Shown piece after piece: positions 1 to 11,595 of a stretch of 64,000 bases of DNA. Within the stretch, counting starts at the first letter, position 1. The number at the start of each line of letters is the position of its first letter. The position numbers and the translations under genes are program-made. The notes under the pieces were generated by a model. The model ran no database searches and was not told where the DNA came from. It saw only the letters and a list, made by a program, of their open reading frames with translations. The stretch lies in contig NQMI01000009.1 of assembly GCA_002270565.1 (NCBI GenBank), positions 426,111 to 490,110 on the forward strand, read 5' to 3'. The stretch is from Stenocarpella maydis (taxonomy: Eukaryota > Ascomycota > Sordariomycetes > Diaporthales > Diaporthaceae).

Positions 1-258
1 CCAGTGGGAAGCAGCCCAGAGGGAGCAAGCACGTCCTCTCGGGGACAGAATGCAAAAGAATTTCCTCGGGCATGGGCGTTTCAAGTGTGAGCCGGAAGGC
101 CCCGAAATTTACGATATCAAGATGTACTCATAGACACTGCTTTCACGGGGAATCAATTGATACTGTGGATCTAGACAAACCCTTGACCGTTCCGCTTCCT
201 CGCCCCTCGCGCGGTCCATGCCCCCCATGTGAACCTCCCGCTAACAGCTTCCATCCAG

Positions 259-805
259 TGCAGGTAACATGGCCCCAGACGCCGCGGCGGCAGTCCGCAA
301 CTTCCTTAACTCACTGAACCCCGGCGGCCAGCAGCAACAGCAGCAATCAGGCGAGGGCAAGGCCTACCCGCTCCTGAGCGACCTCCTGGAGGCGCCGACG
401 ACGGTTTCCATGGTGCGGTCAGCGGACGAGGGCTACATCGACAGCCTGCTGTCGTTCCTCCCGCCCTCGGTGCTGGTGCTGGCGCAGCAGGGCGAGGGCA
501 GCACGGGGGCGCCCGACGTGGAGGGCGAGCCGGGCGCCGAGTCGGCCGAGGGGGCCATCGCGGCCATGGCCCCCGGCCAGAAGAAGGCGCTGCTGGAGAA
601 GGTGCTGCGGTCGCCGCAGTTCCACCAGTCGCTCGCCAGCCTGACGATGGCGCTGCGCGACGGCGGGCTGCCGTCCATCGCCGAAGCGCTCGGTGTCAAG
701 GTCGAGAACGGCGGGTACATGCGGGGAGGGAGCATGCCGCTGGGTGGGGGTGATGCGGTGGAGGCGTTTGTGGAGGGCGTCAAGAGGAGCGTCCAGGAGA
801 AGTAG
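259..805 (+). CDS. RPN13: Proteasome ubiquitin receptor Rpn13, C-terminal part (partial)
   Basis: Rpn13 sits on the 19S regulatory particle, binds ubiquitin through its N-terminal Pru domain and recruits the UCH37-type deubiquitinase through its C-terminal DEUBAD domain. Only the C-terminal part is here: the block from about 275 to 790 (VRNFLNSL, then a short Gln run, YPLLSDLLEAPTTVSMV, IDSLLSFLPPSVLVLAQ, LRSPQFHQSLASLT) is typical of the fungal DEUBAD domain. The Pru domain lies off the left edge. An ATG at 269 is probably internal. A branch point (GCTAAC, 240-245) and an AG at 258 suggest a 3' splice site, with a possible upstream exon at 1-86 ending at a GTGAGC donor (87) that gives a Gly/Ser-rich linker in matching phase. 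The upstream exon and exact acceptor (258 or 263) are inferred. Family assignment is firm; the function of yeast Rpn13 is transferred by homology. Confidence 0.82.
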
Positions 806-3800
806 GCAGAATCTTACCTGCTCAGGTGGTTGGCACCCGGGACGTCAGGGCCTTTCGCCTGAGTATAGGCATGCCTGGGTTTGCGCGGACGTCCACTTTG
901 CTGAAGCCGACGTCCGGTTAATAGAGGTTGCCTGGTAACGGCACATATGGTGATATAATCACAATAGAGAGGGGTTGCGGAATCACAGGGAGTGCGTCGA
1001 CCCCCTTACATCGCAAGTCAAGGTACGCAGAGCTAGAAGAGAAGGATCATGAACACTTAGTGTCATCAGGCAGCGACCGCTGCACTGGATAAACCATCCA
1101 ACTGGGCTCCTCGACGCAAGGCGAGAGGCCCTCGGCCATGTTGCTCTTGCAAGTACACACGACGTACTATGAATTCGGAAGTCATCCTGCCATGACTATT
1201 TCTGTGAACGGTACGTTACAGCAGTTCAATCCTCACACATGCCACCAGGCAGGCAGGCAGGCAATCAACAGCCGCGCAAGTCAGAATAGTCACGCGCACG
1301 CAAAGTGAAGCCTCGGCCGCCGTCGCGACCGTCGCCTTGGCGCAACCACCACACACCCTTTTCCCCTTTCGTAACGTGGGCCTTTTGTGAGGACGAGCCG
1401 CTAGGGCGGTAGTGGCTTGCGCAGGCACGGGGTCACAGGAAGTGTTCTATTCGTGCGACCAAGACTTGAAGCTTTTTGATTTATTTACTTATCTTTTTAA
1501 CCTTGTCTACTGGTGGGTTGAGTAAGGGAAGGCCACGCGTGGCTTGTACCCGTCCGTCGCCCAGAAAAGATCCCGGCCCGGCGAGGTACATACACTACAT
1601 ACGTAAGTCTGGGCGGGCGGAGCGTGTGAGGCAATTGCGGAATGTTGTTGGTTCTCGCCTATTAGTATCGTGCGACAGCAGCCCTATGGTCTTGGATGTT
1701 TCTTGCTGTCGCACGGCTGGCTAGTCGGGATTTAGAAGGGTGCCTTTGTACTCGATAGGGCAGGATTGGGACGAGACGGTCCTTCGGACATTATCACCTA
1801 AGCGATTATCGACGAGGTACGGCAAATGATCTTGGTTAGAAGCGGCTATTTCGCCGGCATACAGTTCTCTTGAAAGTTCAAGGCCGACCCACAAGGACAT
1901 TTCCCGGATAGCAGTTGTCGCTGGTGAGGTTGATCATATTTGGGATCCCTGGGGGCTGCAAAATGCTGGCCGTGATTGATCAGTACGGGCGGTGCTTCTT
2001 CGGTCCTCCTCATGCTGGGTGCTGTAGGGCGTTGCAAGATGGTTGGCAGAGCAGGTTGAAGGCAATGCGTCATGCTCTTGGTGTGGAGGTGCGGAGTGTA
2101 CACGCGAGCACACGATGAATGTGGGCTACAAGTGGGCTGCAAGTGGAAGTGTATGTACACTACATGACATATACACAGTCTATGTGAGCTTAGTTTTTAC
2201 TGTGGGCGGCGGCGACAGCCGGGGGGCCCCCATCTGACGATCTGCGGGGATGCACGGGGTTCGCTTATTGTGAGGCAGGTAGAGCGAGATAACTTCTTTT
2301 GATGAGGTCTGGGGGGCGCGAGGCACTATCACCTACTAGAAGAGGCCAGTATTTTTTTTTGGGGGGGGGGTCGGCGGGCGATACTTGGAATGACGGACAA
2401 AGGCACAAGGAGAAAGGATCATGGTGTTCGAGAAGGTTTGGTGGCGTGGGGTGGGTGGGAAAGGCCGGCATGGCTGCACTGAGCTTCCTGGGTTGGGCCC
2501 CGAGTCTGATACCGTCGGGTCGGTTCCTTACCCCACGTTAGCGTGAGCAGATGCTTTGCTCTGAGCAGGATCGTAGTCGCCGCTGTGCTGATCCAGGGTG
2601 CAGTGGAGTGAGACAACCCAGAGGAATGGATGGCCCATGTCTCTGGGTTAAGGCCGTGCTCTGTTGGCACATATGCCCTGGCCTGGACGTATCAGTTCTG
2701 AAAAGAGGCTGGCCAGCTTCTCCGGGCCGTGAGATGGGCAGCACTGGTTGTCGAGGAACTGCGCTGCTGAGCCGACGTGCCGGAAAAGGGTGGCACGTTT
2801 GGCCGGTCGGAACAATGTAACCTCGTGGGAAGATCCTCATGGTGCGCGAGACCCAGATCGGGAATGGCCATGATGGACACAAGATCCATGTGGCAGAGAG
2901 GATGTAATTAGTGAGTGGATGCATGAGCGAGTTCAGACGAGCATTGGGGCGCGTGAGAAAAAGTCACGAGGCCGTTTGGAGTGAGGGATTGGTGGTGACG
3001 CCTGAGGCTCGAGAGTCTCTCGCTGATGAGACAGACTGGCTGGCTGACTAGACTAGACCCAAGCCTGGCCGGTGGTCCCTTGTTCACTGAATGGTCAGCA
3101 TGGTGTGGCGCCCAGGCAGTCCATGTTGGGTTCGGTTCGGTGGAATCGAAATCGAAGCCGACCGGGTTGGTGTTGGCCCCTCTTGAAGAAGAAGAAGGTG
3201 ATGATGATGAAGAATGACATGACGGGATGAGGAGCGAGCCATATTTTGGAACACGAGAGTGCAAAAGTCAATAGCCAGCCACACCGGAGTGCATAGGTTC
3301 GGCTATTAGTTACACTACCTAGGTACACTAAACATCGAGCAACCAGGCTGTCGGGCTATCTATATACCTGGGACAGGCCATGTGCGTTGGACGTCGAATC
3401 CAGACATTTCCTTGGTACGCATACCACACAGTGCGCCGAGACGGGTGTTTCAATTGGGCCCGGCTGTCTGGCAAGAGAGGGGGAGGGGAGGAGATGGCAG
3501 CAGCCCTCAGTTGCCCGATGCATCTTACTTAATACAACTAGGTAGTCCATGTACACTGCTACACTAAAAAGGGTTCTTCAAGCCACATCAATCCGTAGTG
3601 TACATCCCACCACAAGCACCCTGAATATCCTGACACCCTGGCATCCTGACATGCTGCTCGAGACGAGGTCGGGGTCACAGCAGGAAGAAGGATGCCTCTC
3701 TGCAGCTGCAGCTGCAGCTACAACACAAGCCAACCAACCAACCACCACGCTGGTTGATCCCCCAAGTCGAAAACCATGGAGCCAACGGTTGCATCGATCA

Positions 3801-5110
3801 ATCGCCCTCTTGTTCTGGGGCCGGACACAAGTTTCTAGCTGCTGGCAGACCGAGTTCGCGACCTCTCCCTGCATGCTATGTACCACTGCTGGGGCAGTAG
3901 CTAGGCTGGTGGTGGTTGGCTTGCTTGGCATCTACGGAGTATCTACATTGGTACATCAATACAAGTGGAGTCACTACCGCAGTACAACATACGTACCTGA
4001 AGTACATCACATACCCGACCCCCATGTTGATGAAGCCCCACCGTCAACCGCACTTGATTTTCCGCAGATTAACTGGATACTCGGGGCCTGCCTGCCTGCC
4101 TGTATGTGCATGTGTATATTGTGTGTATGTACGTATGTGTGTGTGCGCGTACTCGTGCGTGTATATATATACACCCCAAGCTGAGTCAAGCCAGGGTCGA
4201 TTTGAGACGTGTATTGTGAAGCACACGCACGAGCGCACACACACACCCCAGGCTGGAATTCGGTAGTATAGACGAGGTACGGGTGCGACCTAGGTATCCT
4301 TACAAGTGTACTATCTGCACTTCAATTCAAGCTAGGCCAGCCCCCCCCGCCCCGGCCCTCCCAATTTGGCGGATGAACCGATCCCCAAGTCCATGGGGAA
4401 ATAGGCAAACTGCCCCGGACTTGCAGCATTACTAAACGCTTGTCATGATTCCTTCCGCCGCACCTTCGCATACTCCTTCGAATGCCCAACTGCCCACCAC
4501 AAATCGCTCGTTACCTGCCTTGCCTGCCTCCTCCTCCTGCTGCTGCTGTTGCGCTACTGCCCTCCTCCTTACCACTGCAGATCACCTCGCTTACCCGGTC
4601 AACAAGCTCGGTAGCTCGCCTGCTGCTGATCATCTTGCTGCTTAATCTGCGACCCTTTTGGTCTGCCAATTCATTCTGCCAACGCCCTCGCCCTCGAACT
4701 AGCCCACGACTCCTCGTCTACGCGATACACTGAGGCAAACCCACACACACCTCCCACCGAGAGCCCGCCTCCCGAGTAAAGTACAACGTCACGCCCGCCT
4801 TGTTGCGCTGCCTGCGAATCTCGCGCCACGACACATATACTCCGCGCCGCAGGACTGCATACCACACTGTCACACGCCCGACGCTACGACCACCTCGGTC
4901 AGAACAACAGCCCTCGTCTCGATAATTGACCCGAAACCGAGTTGGGCAGAGTCCCAGCACTGTCGCGCTAATCCCGGATGTTGGCCCTTCGACCTCGCCC
5001 ATCCAACTGAACGCCTGCGTTCGGCCGGTTAACCGGCTCGGCCTGCCCTTCTCCTCCCCCGCCCGCTTTTTGCTCGCTCAGCTCGCACACAAACTCGCTG
5101 ATATACCATC
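806..5110. other. Gene-free region, 4.3 kb
   Basis: No frame here has the codon pattern, splice signals or motifs of a real gene; the open frames are short and overlap on both strands. It holds a G run (about 2361-2370), TG/TA-rich simple sequence (about 4105-4175), one TACTCCGTA-type word (3933-3941) and two ACCTAGGT palindromes (3317-3324, 4288-4295). From about 4440 the plus strand becomes strongly C/T-rich, which fits the promoter and leader of the ubiquitin hydrolase starting at 5111. Confidence 0.6.
4105..4175. repeat. TG/TA-rich simple sequence
   Basis: Short interrupted TG and TA runs with TGTA and TGCG units and a terminal TATATATATA block. This low-complexity DNA accounts for the Cys/Val-rich open frame crossing it. 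Confidence 0.75.
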
Positions 5111-7733
5111 ATGGCCGGCTTCATGAAGAAGCTGCGGAGCGCCAGCACCGTGAGTCGCATGCGAACACTCCTCTCCGGCCTGCGCCCGAGGTCCAATGCC
5201 ATGCTGTGGCCAGCACATGGGCTGTTCCCCCAGGCCATGGGCTAACGAGATATACAAATGGCATGCAGGGCGCTGCGACAGCTACTAGAGACCCGACAAT
5301 CAAATCCAAAAAGGATGAACTGCCACAAGAATTGACGCCACTAGAGAAGATGTTGCAGAACGCTGGGCCGGTGCGGAGCGACGGGAGCGACAAGTTCTTT
5401 GGTCTTGAGAATGTGTGTTGGACATCCTTCCAGACCTGTGTTTTGGACCCGAGCTAATGTGGTACTTGTTCAGTTCGGCAACACATGGTACGAGACACTG
5501 TACACCACATCCGACGATGCTGAGCCCAAGACACTGACTGTGGGGCAGTTACTGTAACTCCATCGTACAGGCTCTCTACTACTGTGAGACCTTCCGAACT
5601 AATGTCGTGAGCTACCCACCGCACACGCCCGTAGGCACACCGAACGGCCAGGCAAGCCAGGTCAGGGTCACCATCAGACCACCAATGAACGGCAGTGCCA
5701 CCACCCCGGCAAACAAGCAAAAGCCGTTGACGGCTGCCCAGGCCTTGAAGCAGAGGCAGCAGGTCGGCGCCGGTCAATTGCCACCCGGCCAGCAGAAACC
5801 AGAAGACAGGCCCGACTCCCCCGAGTACAAAAAAAAGCAGGCCATGATTAAGGGACCGGTGCTGGAGCTGGCGCAGGACAACACCGAGGCCTACGGTATG
5901 GAAGAATGTACATTTACAGGGCTGAAGGACATCTTCACGGCCCTGATCGAGAGCAAGACACGGACAGGCGTGCTAAGCCCTCAGCGATTTCTCGAGATTT
6001 TCAAGCGCGACAATGAGAACTTCCGGAATCAGAACCACCAGGATGCACACGAGTTCTATGGTCTCGTGCTGAACGACGTTATATCGAGCGTGGAGGCCAA
6101 TGCGACGCGCTTGCAGGAGCTGGAGACGACATATGCGAACGGGTACGCAAACTCCGTTGGAAACGCTATTGGGGCCTCGACGGCATTGGCGAAGGCCCAA
6201 CAGGCCATGGGAACGACGTCTCCTGGGACTGGCTGGGTTCATGATATTTTCGAGGGTGTTTTGACATCGGAAACGAAGTGTTTATCATGCGAGACCACCT
6301 CACAACGGGACGAAACGTTTCTGGATCTCTCCATCGACCTGGAAGAGCATTCGTCGGTCACGGCGTGCTTGAGAAAATTTTCCGACGAGGAGATGCTCTG
6401 TGAGCGGAACAAGTTCCACTGCGACCAGTGCGGTGGCTTGCAAGAGGCCGAGAAGAGGATGAAAATCAAGAAGCTGCCAAAAGTCCTGGCTCTACATCTG
6501 AAGCGTTTTAAGTATACCGAAGATTTCACTCGACTGCAGAAGCTTTTCCATCGTGTGGTTTATCCGTACCACTTGCGCATGTTCAACACGACAGATGACG
6601 CCGAGGATCCGGACCGGTTATACGAGCTGTACGCCGTCGTTGTGCACATAGGAGGGAACGCCTACCATGGGCATTACGTGTCCATTATCAAGACGCCAGA
6701 CCGAGGGTGGCTGCTGTTCGACGATGAAATGGTAGAGCCTGTGGACAAGCATTTTGTCCGGAACTTCTTCGGAGACAAGCCCGGCATGGCTTGCGCATAT
6801 GTTCTGTTTTACCAGGAAACCACGCATGAGAAGGTCATGGCGGAACAAGAAGCCGAGGGCCTCGAGGAGGTCCGGCTTGAGCGTGAGAAGGCGGACTTGG
6901 CACTGGAACGCGTGAAGACGAACGGCGAGCCAAAGTCGCCCCTTGTTAGGCAGTTCACCACACCTGTCTCGCCAATAGACGATAAGGACAACTTCGCGAC
7001 GCTGGATCATGCGAGGACTGCGCCCGGGATCTTCGACCATGCGCCCCCGGTACCGCCCATCCCAGTAAACGTACCCGAACCCATCCAGACACATCCCCTG
7101 AGTGCCGCACCGCCACCAGCGCCAGCCGCTGAGCCCCGGACACCCGTCACTCCCGCGCCTCCCTCCGAGGACGCCCAGACGCCGAAGCAGGGCAAGGAGG
7201 ATAAGAAATTAGAAAAGAAGGAGCTCAGGGCTGCCGAGAAGGCACGGAAAACTGCCGAGAAAGAGGCCGCCAAGGAGGAGGAGAAGCGACGCAAGGAAAA
7301 CGCCAAACGCATCCTTGAGGCGCGCAGAGCCAACGAAGAGGAACTGCAGAGAGCGCTGGCCGAGAGTAGGACAGCGGCACTGGAGGATGAGAGAAAGCGC
7401 AGGAAGGAAGGCAAGGATGTGGCCGCTTCGAGTCCAGTTGCCTCGGCCAGCTCGAGCCCCAAATTCCTGAGCCGAGGGCACAAAGGGAGCAAATCACTGA
7501 GCCGCAAGTCCATGGGCTGGCTCGCAGGGAGCTCCAAGGAAAAGGACAAGAACAAGGACAAGGACAAGGACGAGAAGATCCAGAAGCCGGGCAGTAGCCC
7601 GTCGGAAGGAGGCGACGCCAATGGCAGCGAGGCGAGGTCGTCATCCAACGCGGACCGGCCCGAAAAGCATGCTCTTAAGGAACGTTTTAGCATCAGCGGC
7701 ATTGGGAGGAAAAAGAGCAATGTGTTTTCGTAG
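5111..7733 (+). CDS. creB: CreB-type ubiquitin-specific protease (USP12/46 family)
   Basis: Peptidase C19 deubiquitinase. In Aspergillus, CreB acts with the WD40 protein CreC in carbon catabolite control. Exons read as 5111-5149, 5269-5412, 5474-5487 and 5549-7733, giving 793 residues. The start (MAGFMKKL) precedes a phase-0 GTGAGT donor. The Cys box FGNTCYCNS begins at residue 62, with catalytic Cys about 66. Two CxxC pairs form the zinc knuckle (about 310/313 and 357/360). The His box YHGHYVS places catalytic His at about 441, followed by [11 protein letters not shown]. After about residue 470 the protein is disordered: Pro-rich, then a Lys/Glu/Ala coiled coil (about 615-690), then a KDKDK run and a basic tail. 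Exon 3 is only 14 nt, and the catalytic Cys codon is split by the following intron. The long charged tail and the CYCNS box favour CreB over other USPs; the link to carbon repression is by homology. Confidence 0.92.
7541..7572 (+). repeat. AAGGAC hexamer run inside the creB-like gene
   Basis: Tandem AAGGAC/CAAGGA units encode a Lys-Asp run (KDKDKD) in the disordered tail of the deubiquitinase. The unit length keeps frame. Confidence 0.7.
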
Positions 7734-8729
7734 AAGGGGAATCCTCGGCGGGTCCAGTCGGGGGTGACTCCGCTTGGAATGGGCGTTTCACAGGATTGCT
7801 TGGATAGTCACGAACGTGGCCGAGCAAAAAGCTGGGCTGCCGCGTGGGATGAAGCTTCCCCTGCCGACACGCATGGCTCAGACAGTCGTGTCATGCGCCC
7901 ACGGCGAGGGGCTGGCTGTGTATTGTATGAGCCTGTATCAACCTCGAGCGCACTTGATTTGTGGATAGCTAAACCGGTCAAGATTATGCTTTGGCAAACT
8001 TGGGACACAATGGTTGGGTACACGCATACCGAGCGGAGCGCCCAGCAAAATTAAATGAAATACAGACTTGCACAGAGACGGCACTGCGGGGTGGAAGCCA
8101 CATAAATATGGATGGCTTTCGGGAGATTTCGGTTTTGATGTACAATGTCTGGGATTCGGCTCACCAGGCGAGCGCGCTCACATATATAATGCAACATCTC
8201 GGAACCCTCGCGCCAGAGCGATGGGTTCTCCAGGACCTAGACGAGCGCTGAAGCCCCATCTACTGTCCCTCAGTATAGAGGTTTTGCCAAGTATAACGGA
8301 GGAGCGCAGAGTCCTCGAGAACCAACGCGATGTTTATGTATTTCAATTATCCACTGCTGGGCTGGGTATGCCTGGAACGGGATCCTTCTGGTCTGGGCCC
8401 GGCCTTCTGACCGACCAAGATATGTAAGCCGTAAACTCTCTAGTTGGACCGTTCAATAAGACGCGCCCCCTTCCTTTCCCCCCTCCCAACGCCTTGACGC
8501 CATGCACGCTCTGAGCATGGGCGATATCGATCGATCGACCGTACACACTCGTCTCGCCCCATCCATTCTTAAATGCATGGCCCGATAATACATATACACA
8601 CACAGAGTGCGTCGCAGGTCAACACGCCGCGGTTGCTCCGGACTGCGCTCTTCGGCGCGCGCGGATTCGCCTGGCCTCGAGGTTCTCTAAATAGAACAGT
8701 ATCCCGAGCAGCACAACCCACAGGACCGC
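7734..8729. other. Convergent intergenic region
   Basis: This stretch lies between the 3' ends of the CreB-like gene (+) and YOS1 (-). No supported gene. A ClaI-like stretch ATCGATCGATCGACC lies near 8525-8540. It should contain both 3' UTRs and polyadenylation sites, but I cannot place them firmly. Confidence 0.5.
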
Positions 8730-9353
8730 TCATCCCAGGATCAGCTCGTAGACTATTATCACGGTGTTTATGAATATCAGGGGGACTGTGTGGTACGTTC
8801 CTACGTCAGCTCTAGGTCGAACGTGTGTAAACCTTGGGGCCCGACACTCAACCGCCGCCGGAAGGCAACGGCGGGGCGGCCCAGAGGGGTTTGTCTCTGG
8901 GGCGCCAAAAGGAAGTACGTACACCTCACGACCATGCGCACGCTGGATATCAAGCTGGCGGTCTTGCTCCAGACGCTGGTGTCCGCCCCGGGTTGTCCGA
9001 AGGTCGGGTCGACGGATCTCGGGGAGAGGTTGACTGTTGGGTTTGGGAACATGTCAGCTTCTTGGGACAGGCTATCTGGTCACGTCTATGTTCATCTTGG
9101 AAGCCCCCCCCCCCCAAACTTCACCGGGCCTGGCAAAGTCCAAAGAGACAGAGAACGTGGAGCACAGGCGAGGATCGGGGTATGCGCGCCCAGTGCGACG
9201 TACTGCGCGCGAGGAAGCGGTCTTCGGAGAGGATGCACATCGCATTGAGTACGAGGATGACGACTGACTGCCGCGTTAGTTCCTGGAGTCTGCCCGTAGT
9301 TGCGACGGGTTGTCCCTGGACTGACCGTAGAAGATGCCGCTGATGAAGCCCAT
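8730..9353 (-). CDS. YOS1: Yos1/IER3IP1 family protein (four exons)
   Basis: Small two-helix membrane protein. Yeast Yos1 binds the Yip1-Yif1 complex and is needed for ER-to-Golgi COPII transport. Exons on the minus strand: 9353-9326, 9263-9204, 9033-8923 and 8785-8730. All three introns are phase 1 and the product is 84 residues, against 85 in yeast. Residues 1-20 are a hydrophobic helix. NAMCILSEDRFLARI (16-30) and DPTFGQ (39-44) match the family, and the C-terminus FPLIFINTVIIVYELILG (67-84) is nearly identical to the conserved tail IPLIxINxxVIVYELxLG. Branch points CTAAC and CTGAC precede acceptors. No single exon is long enough to be noticed as a gene. The start is divergent from PRE2, 548 bp away. 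The join is my reading of splice signals, but every phase closes and the family match covers the full length. Confidence 0.88.
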
Positions 9354-9901
9354 GGTGGATCGTGTTGGGGCTTTCGCAGCCGTCGAGCGAGAGAGCCTCT
9401 TTTGGTTTTGTGCGTGTATCCTGGAGAATCCGCTCGTGCTTGTGTGAGCCGCAGGGTGTTTGAACAAGCTGTCGCCAAAAGGAGATGACCCGGATGGGTG
9501 GACGGATGCCTTGTACTGCTCGGCCTGTGAAAGATGACAGAGTAATGGCCTGTGCTTCAGCTCTGGACCCCTGCACTGCCCTGCCGCCCTGCCGCTCTGG
9601 AAGGCGTGGACTGTGCCTGCAGCCTCCGGCCGGCAGGGCTGGTTGGTTGCTGCTGTGGTCCTGTCACCCCAGTACGCGTTGCTTGGAGCTGCCTTGAGCT
9701 CCGACGACATCAGCTCGCCCAAACCACCAACCCGCTCGCCGACCTCATCGTCTCTTTTCCCAGCCCATCCGTCTTCGACCCCCGCCTGCACAACCCCACC
9801 ATCACCGAATCCGGCGGCCCTTTCAGCTACGTATCTATCTCGTTCGAGCACTCGGGAGAAAGTCCATTTCCAGAGAAGCATAGACCAGAGCCGACGTCAC
9901 C
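9354..9901. promoter_or_regulatory. Shared divergent promoter of YOS1 and PRE2
   Basis: The start codons of YOS1 (-, 9353) and PRE2 (+, 9902) are 548 bp apart with no gene between. Pyrimidine-rich stretches on the plus strand at about 9700-9800 fit a PRE2 leader. I see no clear TATA box and no copy of a proteasome-associated element that I would stand behind. Assignment rests on gene geometry. Confidence 0.5.
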
Positions 9902-10872
9902 ATGGATACGCTCGTCGCAAAGTACTGCCGACCGGCGTATGCCCAGAATGAGGGTCTCACAGAGCAGGACGAGATGGACCTCGCCGAGGGCGTGCCAGGG
10001 CCATCTCTGAAGTTTGCCATGCCTCCAGTAGCACAGGTAAGCGTCCACCAACATTGACACGCAAATCAATGCTCGTCAACCACCCGCGCCCCTGCTCAAG
10101 CAGCTGGCAACACATCCAGACGAGACCACAGCTGACATGGTTGATCTCCTAGCCCTCATCCTGGCTCCGTGCCGCGACCGACGACCGCTCCAACCCCCAA
10201 TGCCCCATCAAGATCGCCCACGGCACCACGACGCTCGCCTTTCGCTTCAAGGGCGGCATCATCGTGGCGACCGACTCCCGCGCCACGGCGGGCAACTGGA
10301 TCGCCTCGCAGACCGTCAAGAAGGTCATCGAGATCAACAGCCAGCTGCTGGGCACCATGGCCGGCGGTGCCGCCGACTGCCAGTACTGGCTGGCCTGGCT
10401 GGGCATGCAGTGCCGCCTGCACGAGCTGCGGCACAAGCGCCGCATCTCGGTCGCCGCCGCCTCCAAGATCCTCGCCAACCTCGTCTACCAGTACAAGGGC
10501 ATGGGCCTGTCCATGGGCACCATGTGCGCCGGCGTCACCAAGGAGGAAGGCCCCGCGCTCTACTACATCGACTCGGACGGCACGAGGCTCCCCGGGAATC
10601 TCTTCTGCGTCGGCTCGGGCCAGACCTTCGCCTACGGCGTGCTCGACGCCGAGTACGACTACAACCTCTCGGACGAGGACGCCCTGGAGCTGGGCCGCAG
10701 GAGCATCCTGGCTGCCACGCACCGTGACGCCTACTCGGGTGGTTTCATCAACCTGTACCACGTCAAGGAGGAAGGCTGGGTCAGGCACGGCTTCAACGAC
10801 ACGAACCCCATCTTCTGGAAAACGAAGCTGGAGAAGGGCGAGTTCACGAATGTCACGAGTAACCTGGAATAA
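9902..10872 (+). CDS. PRE2: 20S proteasome subunit beta-5 (chymotrypsin-like activity)
   Basis: Catalytic beta-5 subunit of the 20S core. Exons are 9902-10036 and 10153-10872 (phase 0, intron 116 nt), giving 284 residues. Exon 1 ([13 protein letters not shown]...) and the start of exon 2 are the propeptide, cleaved before Thr at residue 70 in AHGTTTLAF. Counting from that Thr as 1, Asp17 ([10 protein letters not shown]) and Lys33 (QTVKKVIEI) complete the catalytic centre, and Met45 sits in [12 protein letters not shown], the S1-pocket signature of beta-5. The GSGQ loop and YGVLD near the C-terminal half are also typical. The length and all catalytic residues are normal. Together with the Rpn13 fragment at the left edge this puts a 20S and a 19S component within about 10 kb. 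Confidence 0.96.
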
Positions 10873-11595
10873 ATGAGGCGCAGAATCGGAGGGGGGGGGG
10901 TTGGGGGTTGCGCGGTGAGGTTTAGAAGGGGTCATAGAGAAGGGGCGCCATGGGCAAGTCTTGAGATTGGGAGGTGTGGGCTAGAGGCAGAGCAGCACGA
11001 GACTTTCTACGATCGGGCGCCGGGCCTTCTCATCACCTCAAGCAGACCCACGGCAGAGACGACGCCCATGTAGCTGTACAAATAAATGATGAGGCCCTTT
11101 TGCAATGCACCATGTTTCCATGCGTCGATGCTATGCTAGATTGCCGGCCGAATCATGGCATAGCGTGTGTGCTCAGAATGCCTTTTCCAATGCGGGTTGC
11201 GAAGTCCGTATCTTACATGGTCATGTGACAGGACCCCTTCCTCGATTCGAAATCCTGGCCATGCTACTCGAAATATCCGACGTCTGTCTACGGGCCAATC
11301 CAACTCTTGAGCCTGTCCAGCCTTGTCCGAAGCGTAGTCGGCTTTTCCTCAGGCGCGGGAGCGGGCGGTAGCAGCCGCACGATCCGCCGCCTCGTCTTCA
11401 CCACGGCATCCTCTTTGACTTTTGTCTCCCCTTGATCCTCTGCTTCCCCAACCCTCACCGAGGGGTGCTCAACGCTGTAGCCACTGTCTGGCTGGATCTC
11501 AGGGAATGTTCCTCCGGCCCGGTTTGGCGGGCCTGGTCGCCGCCATACGCCGACGTGCTGCAACAATATTGCTCTTGCATCCATTTGTTGCACCA
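10873..11595. other. Intergenic, possibly with a last QRI7 exon
   Basis: The PRE2 3' UTR begins here with a G run near 10892. On the minus strand an open frame ending at 11288 has a protein-like basic tail (KTRRRIVRLLPP, then TRLDRLKSWIG), which could be a last exon of the neighbouring QRI7 gene. No other supported gene. Confidence 0.45.

Noticed and set aside
1846..2160. Minus-strand frame containing GKCPCGSALNFQ, resembling a SEC-C motif
   Set aside because: Only a few residues match, with nothing on either side; no splice or codon support.
10156..10935. Minus-strand open frame of 259 codons
   Set aside because: Exact shadow of the beta-5 proteasome exon.
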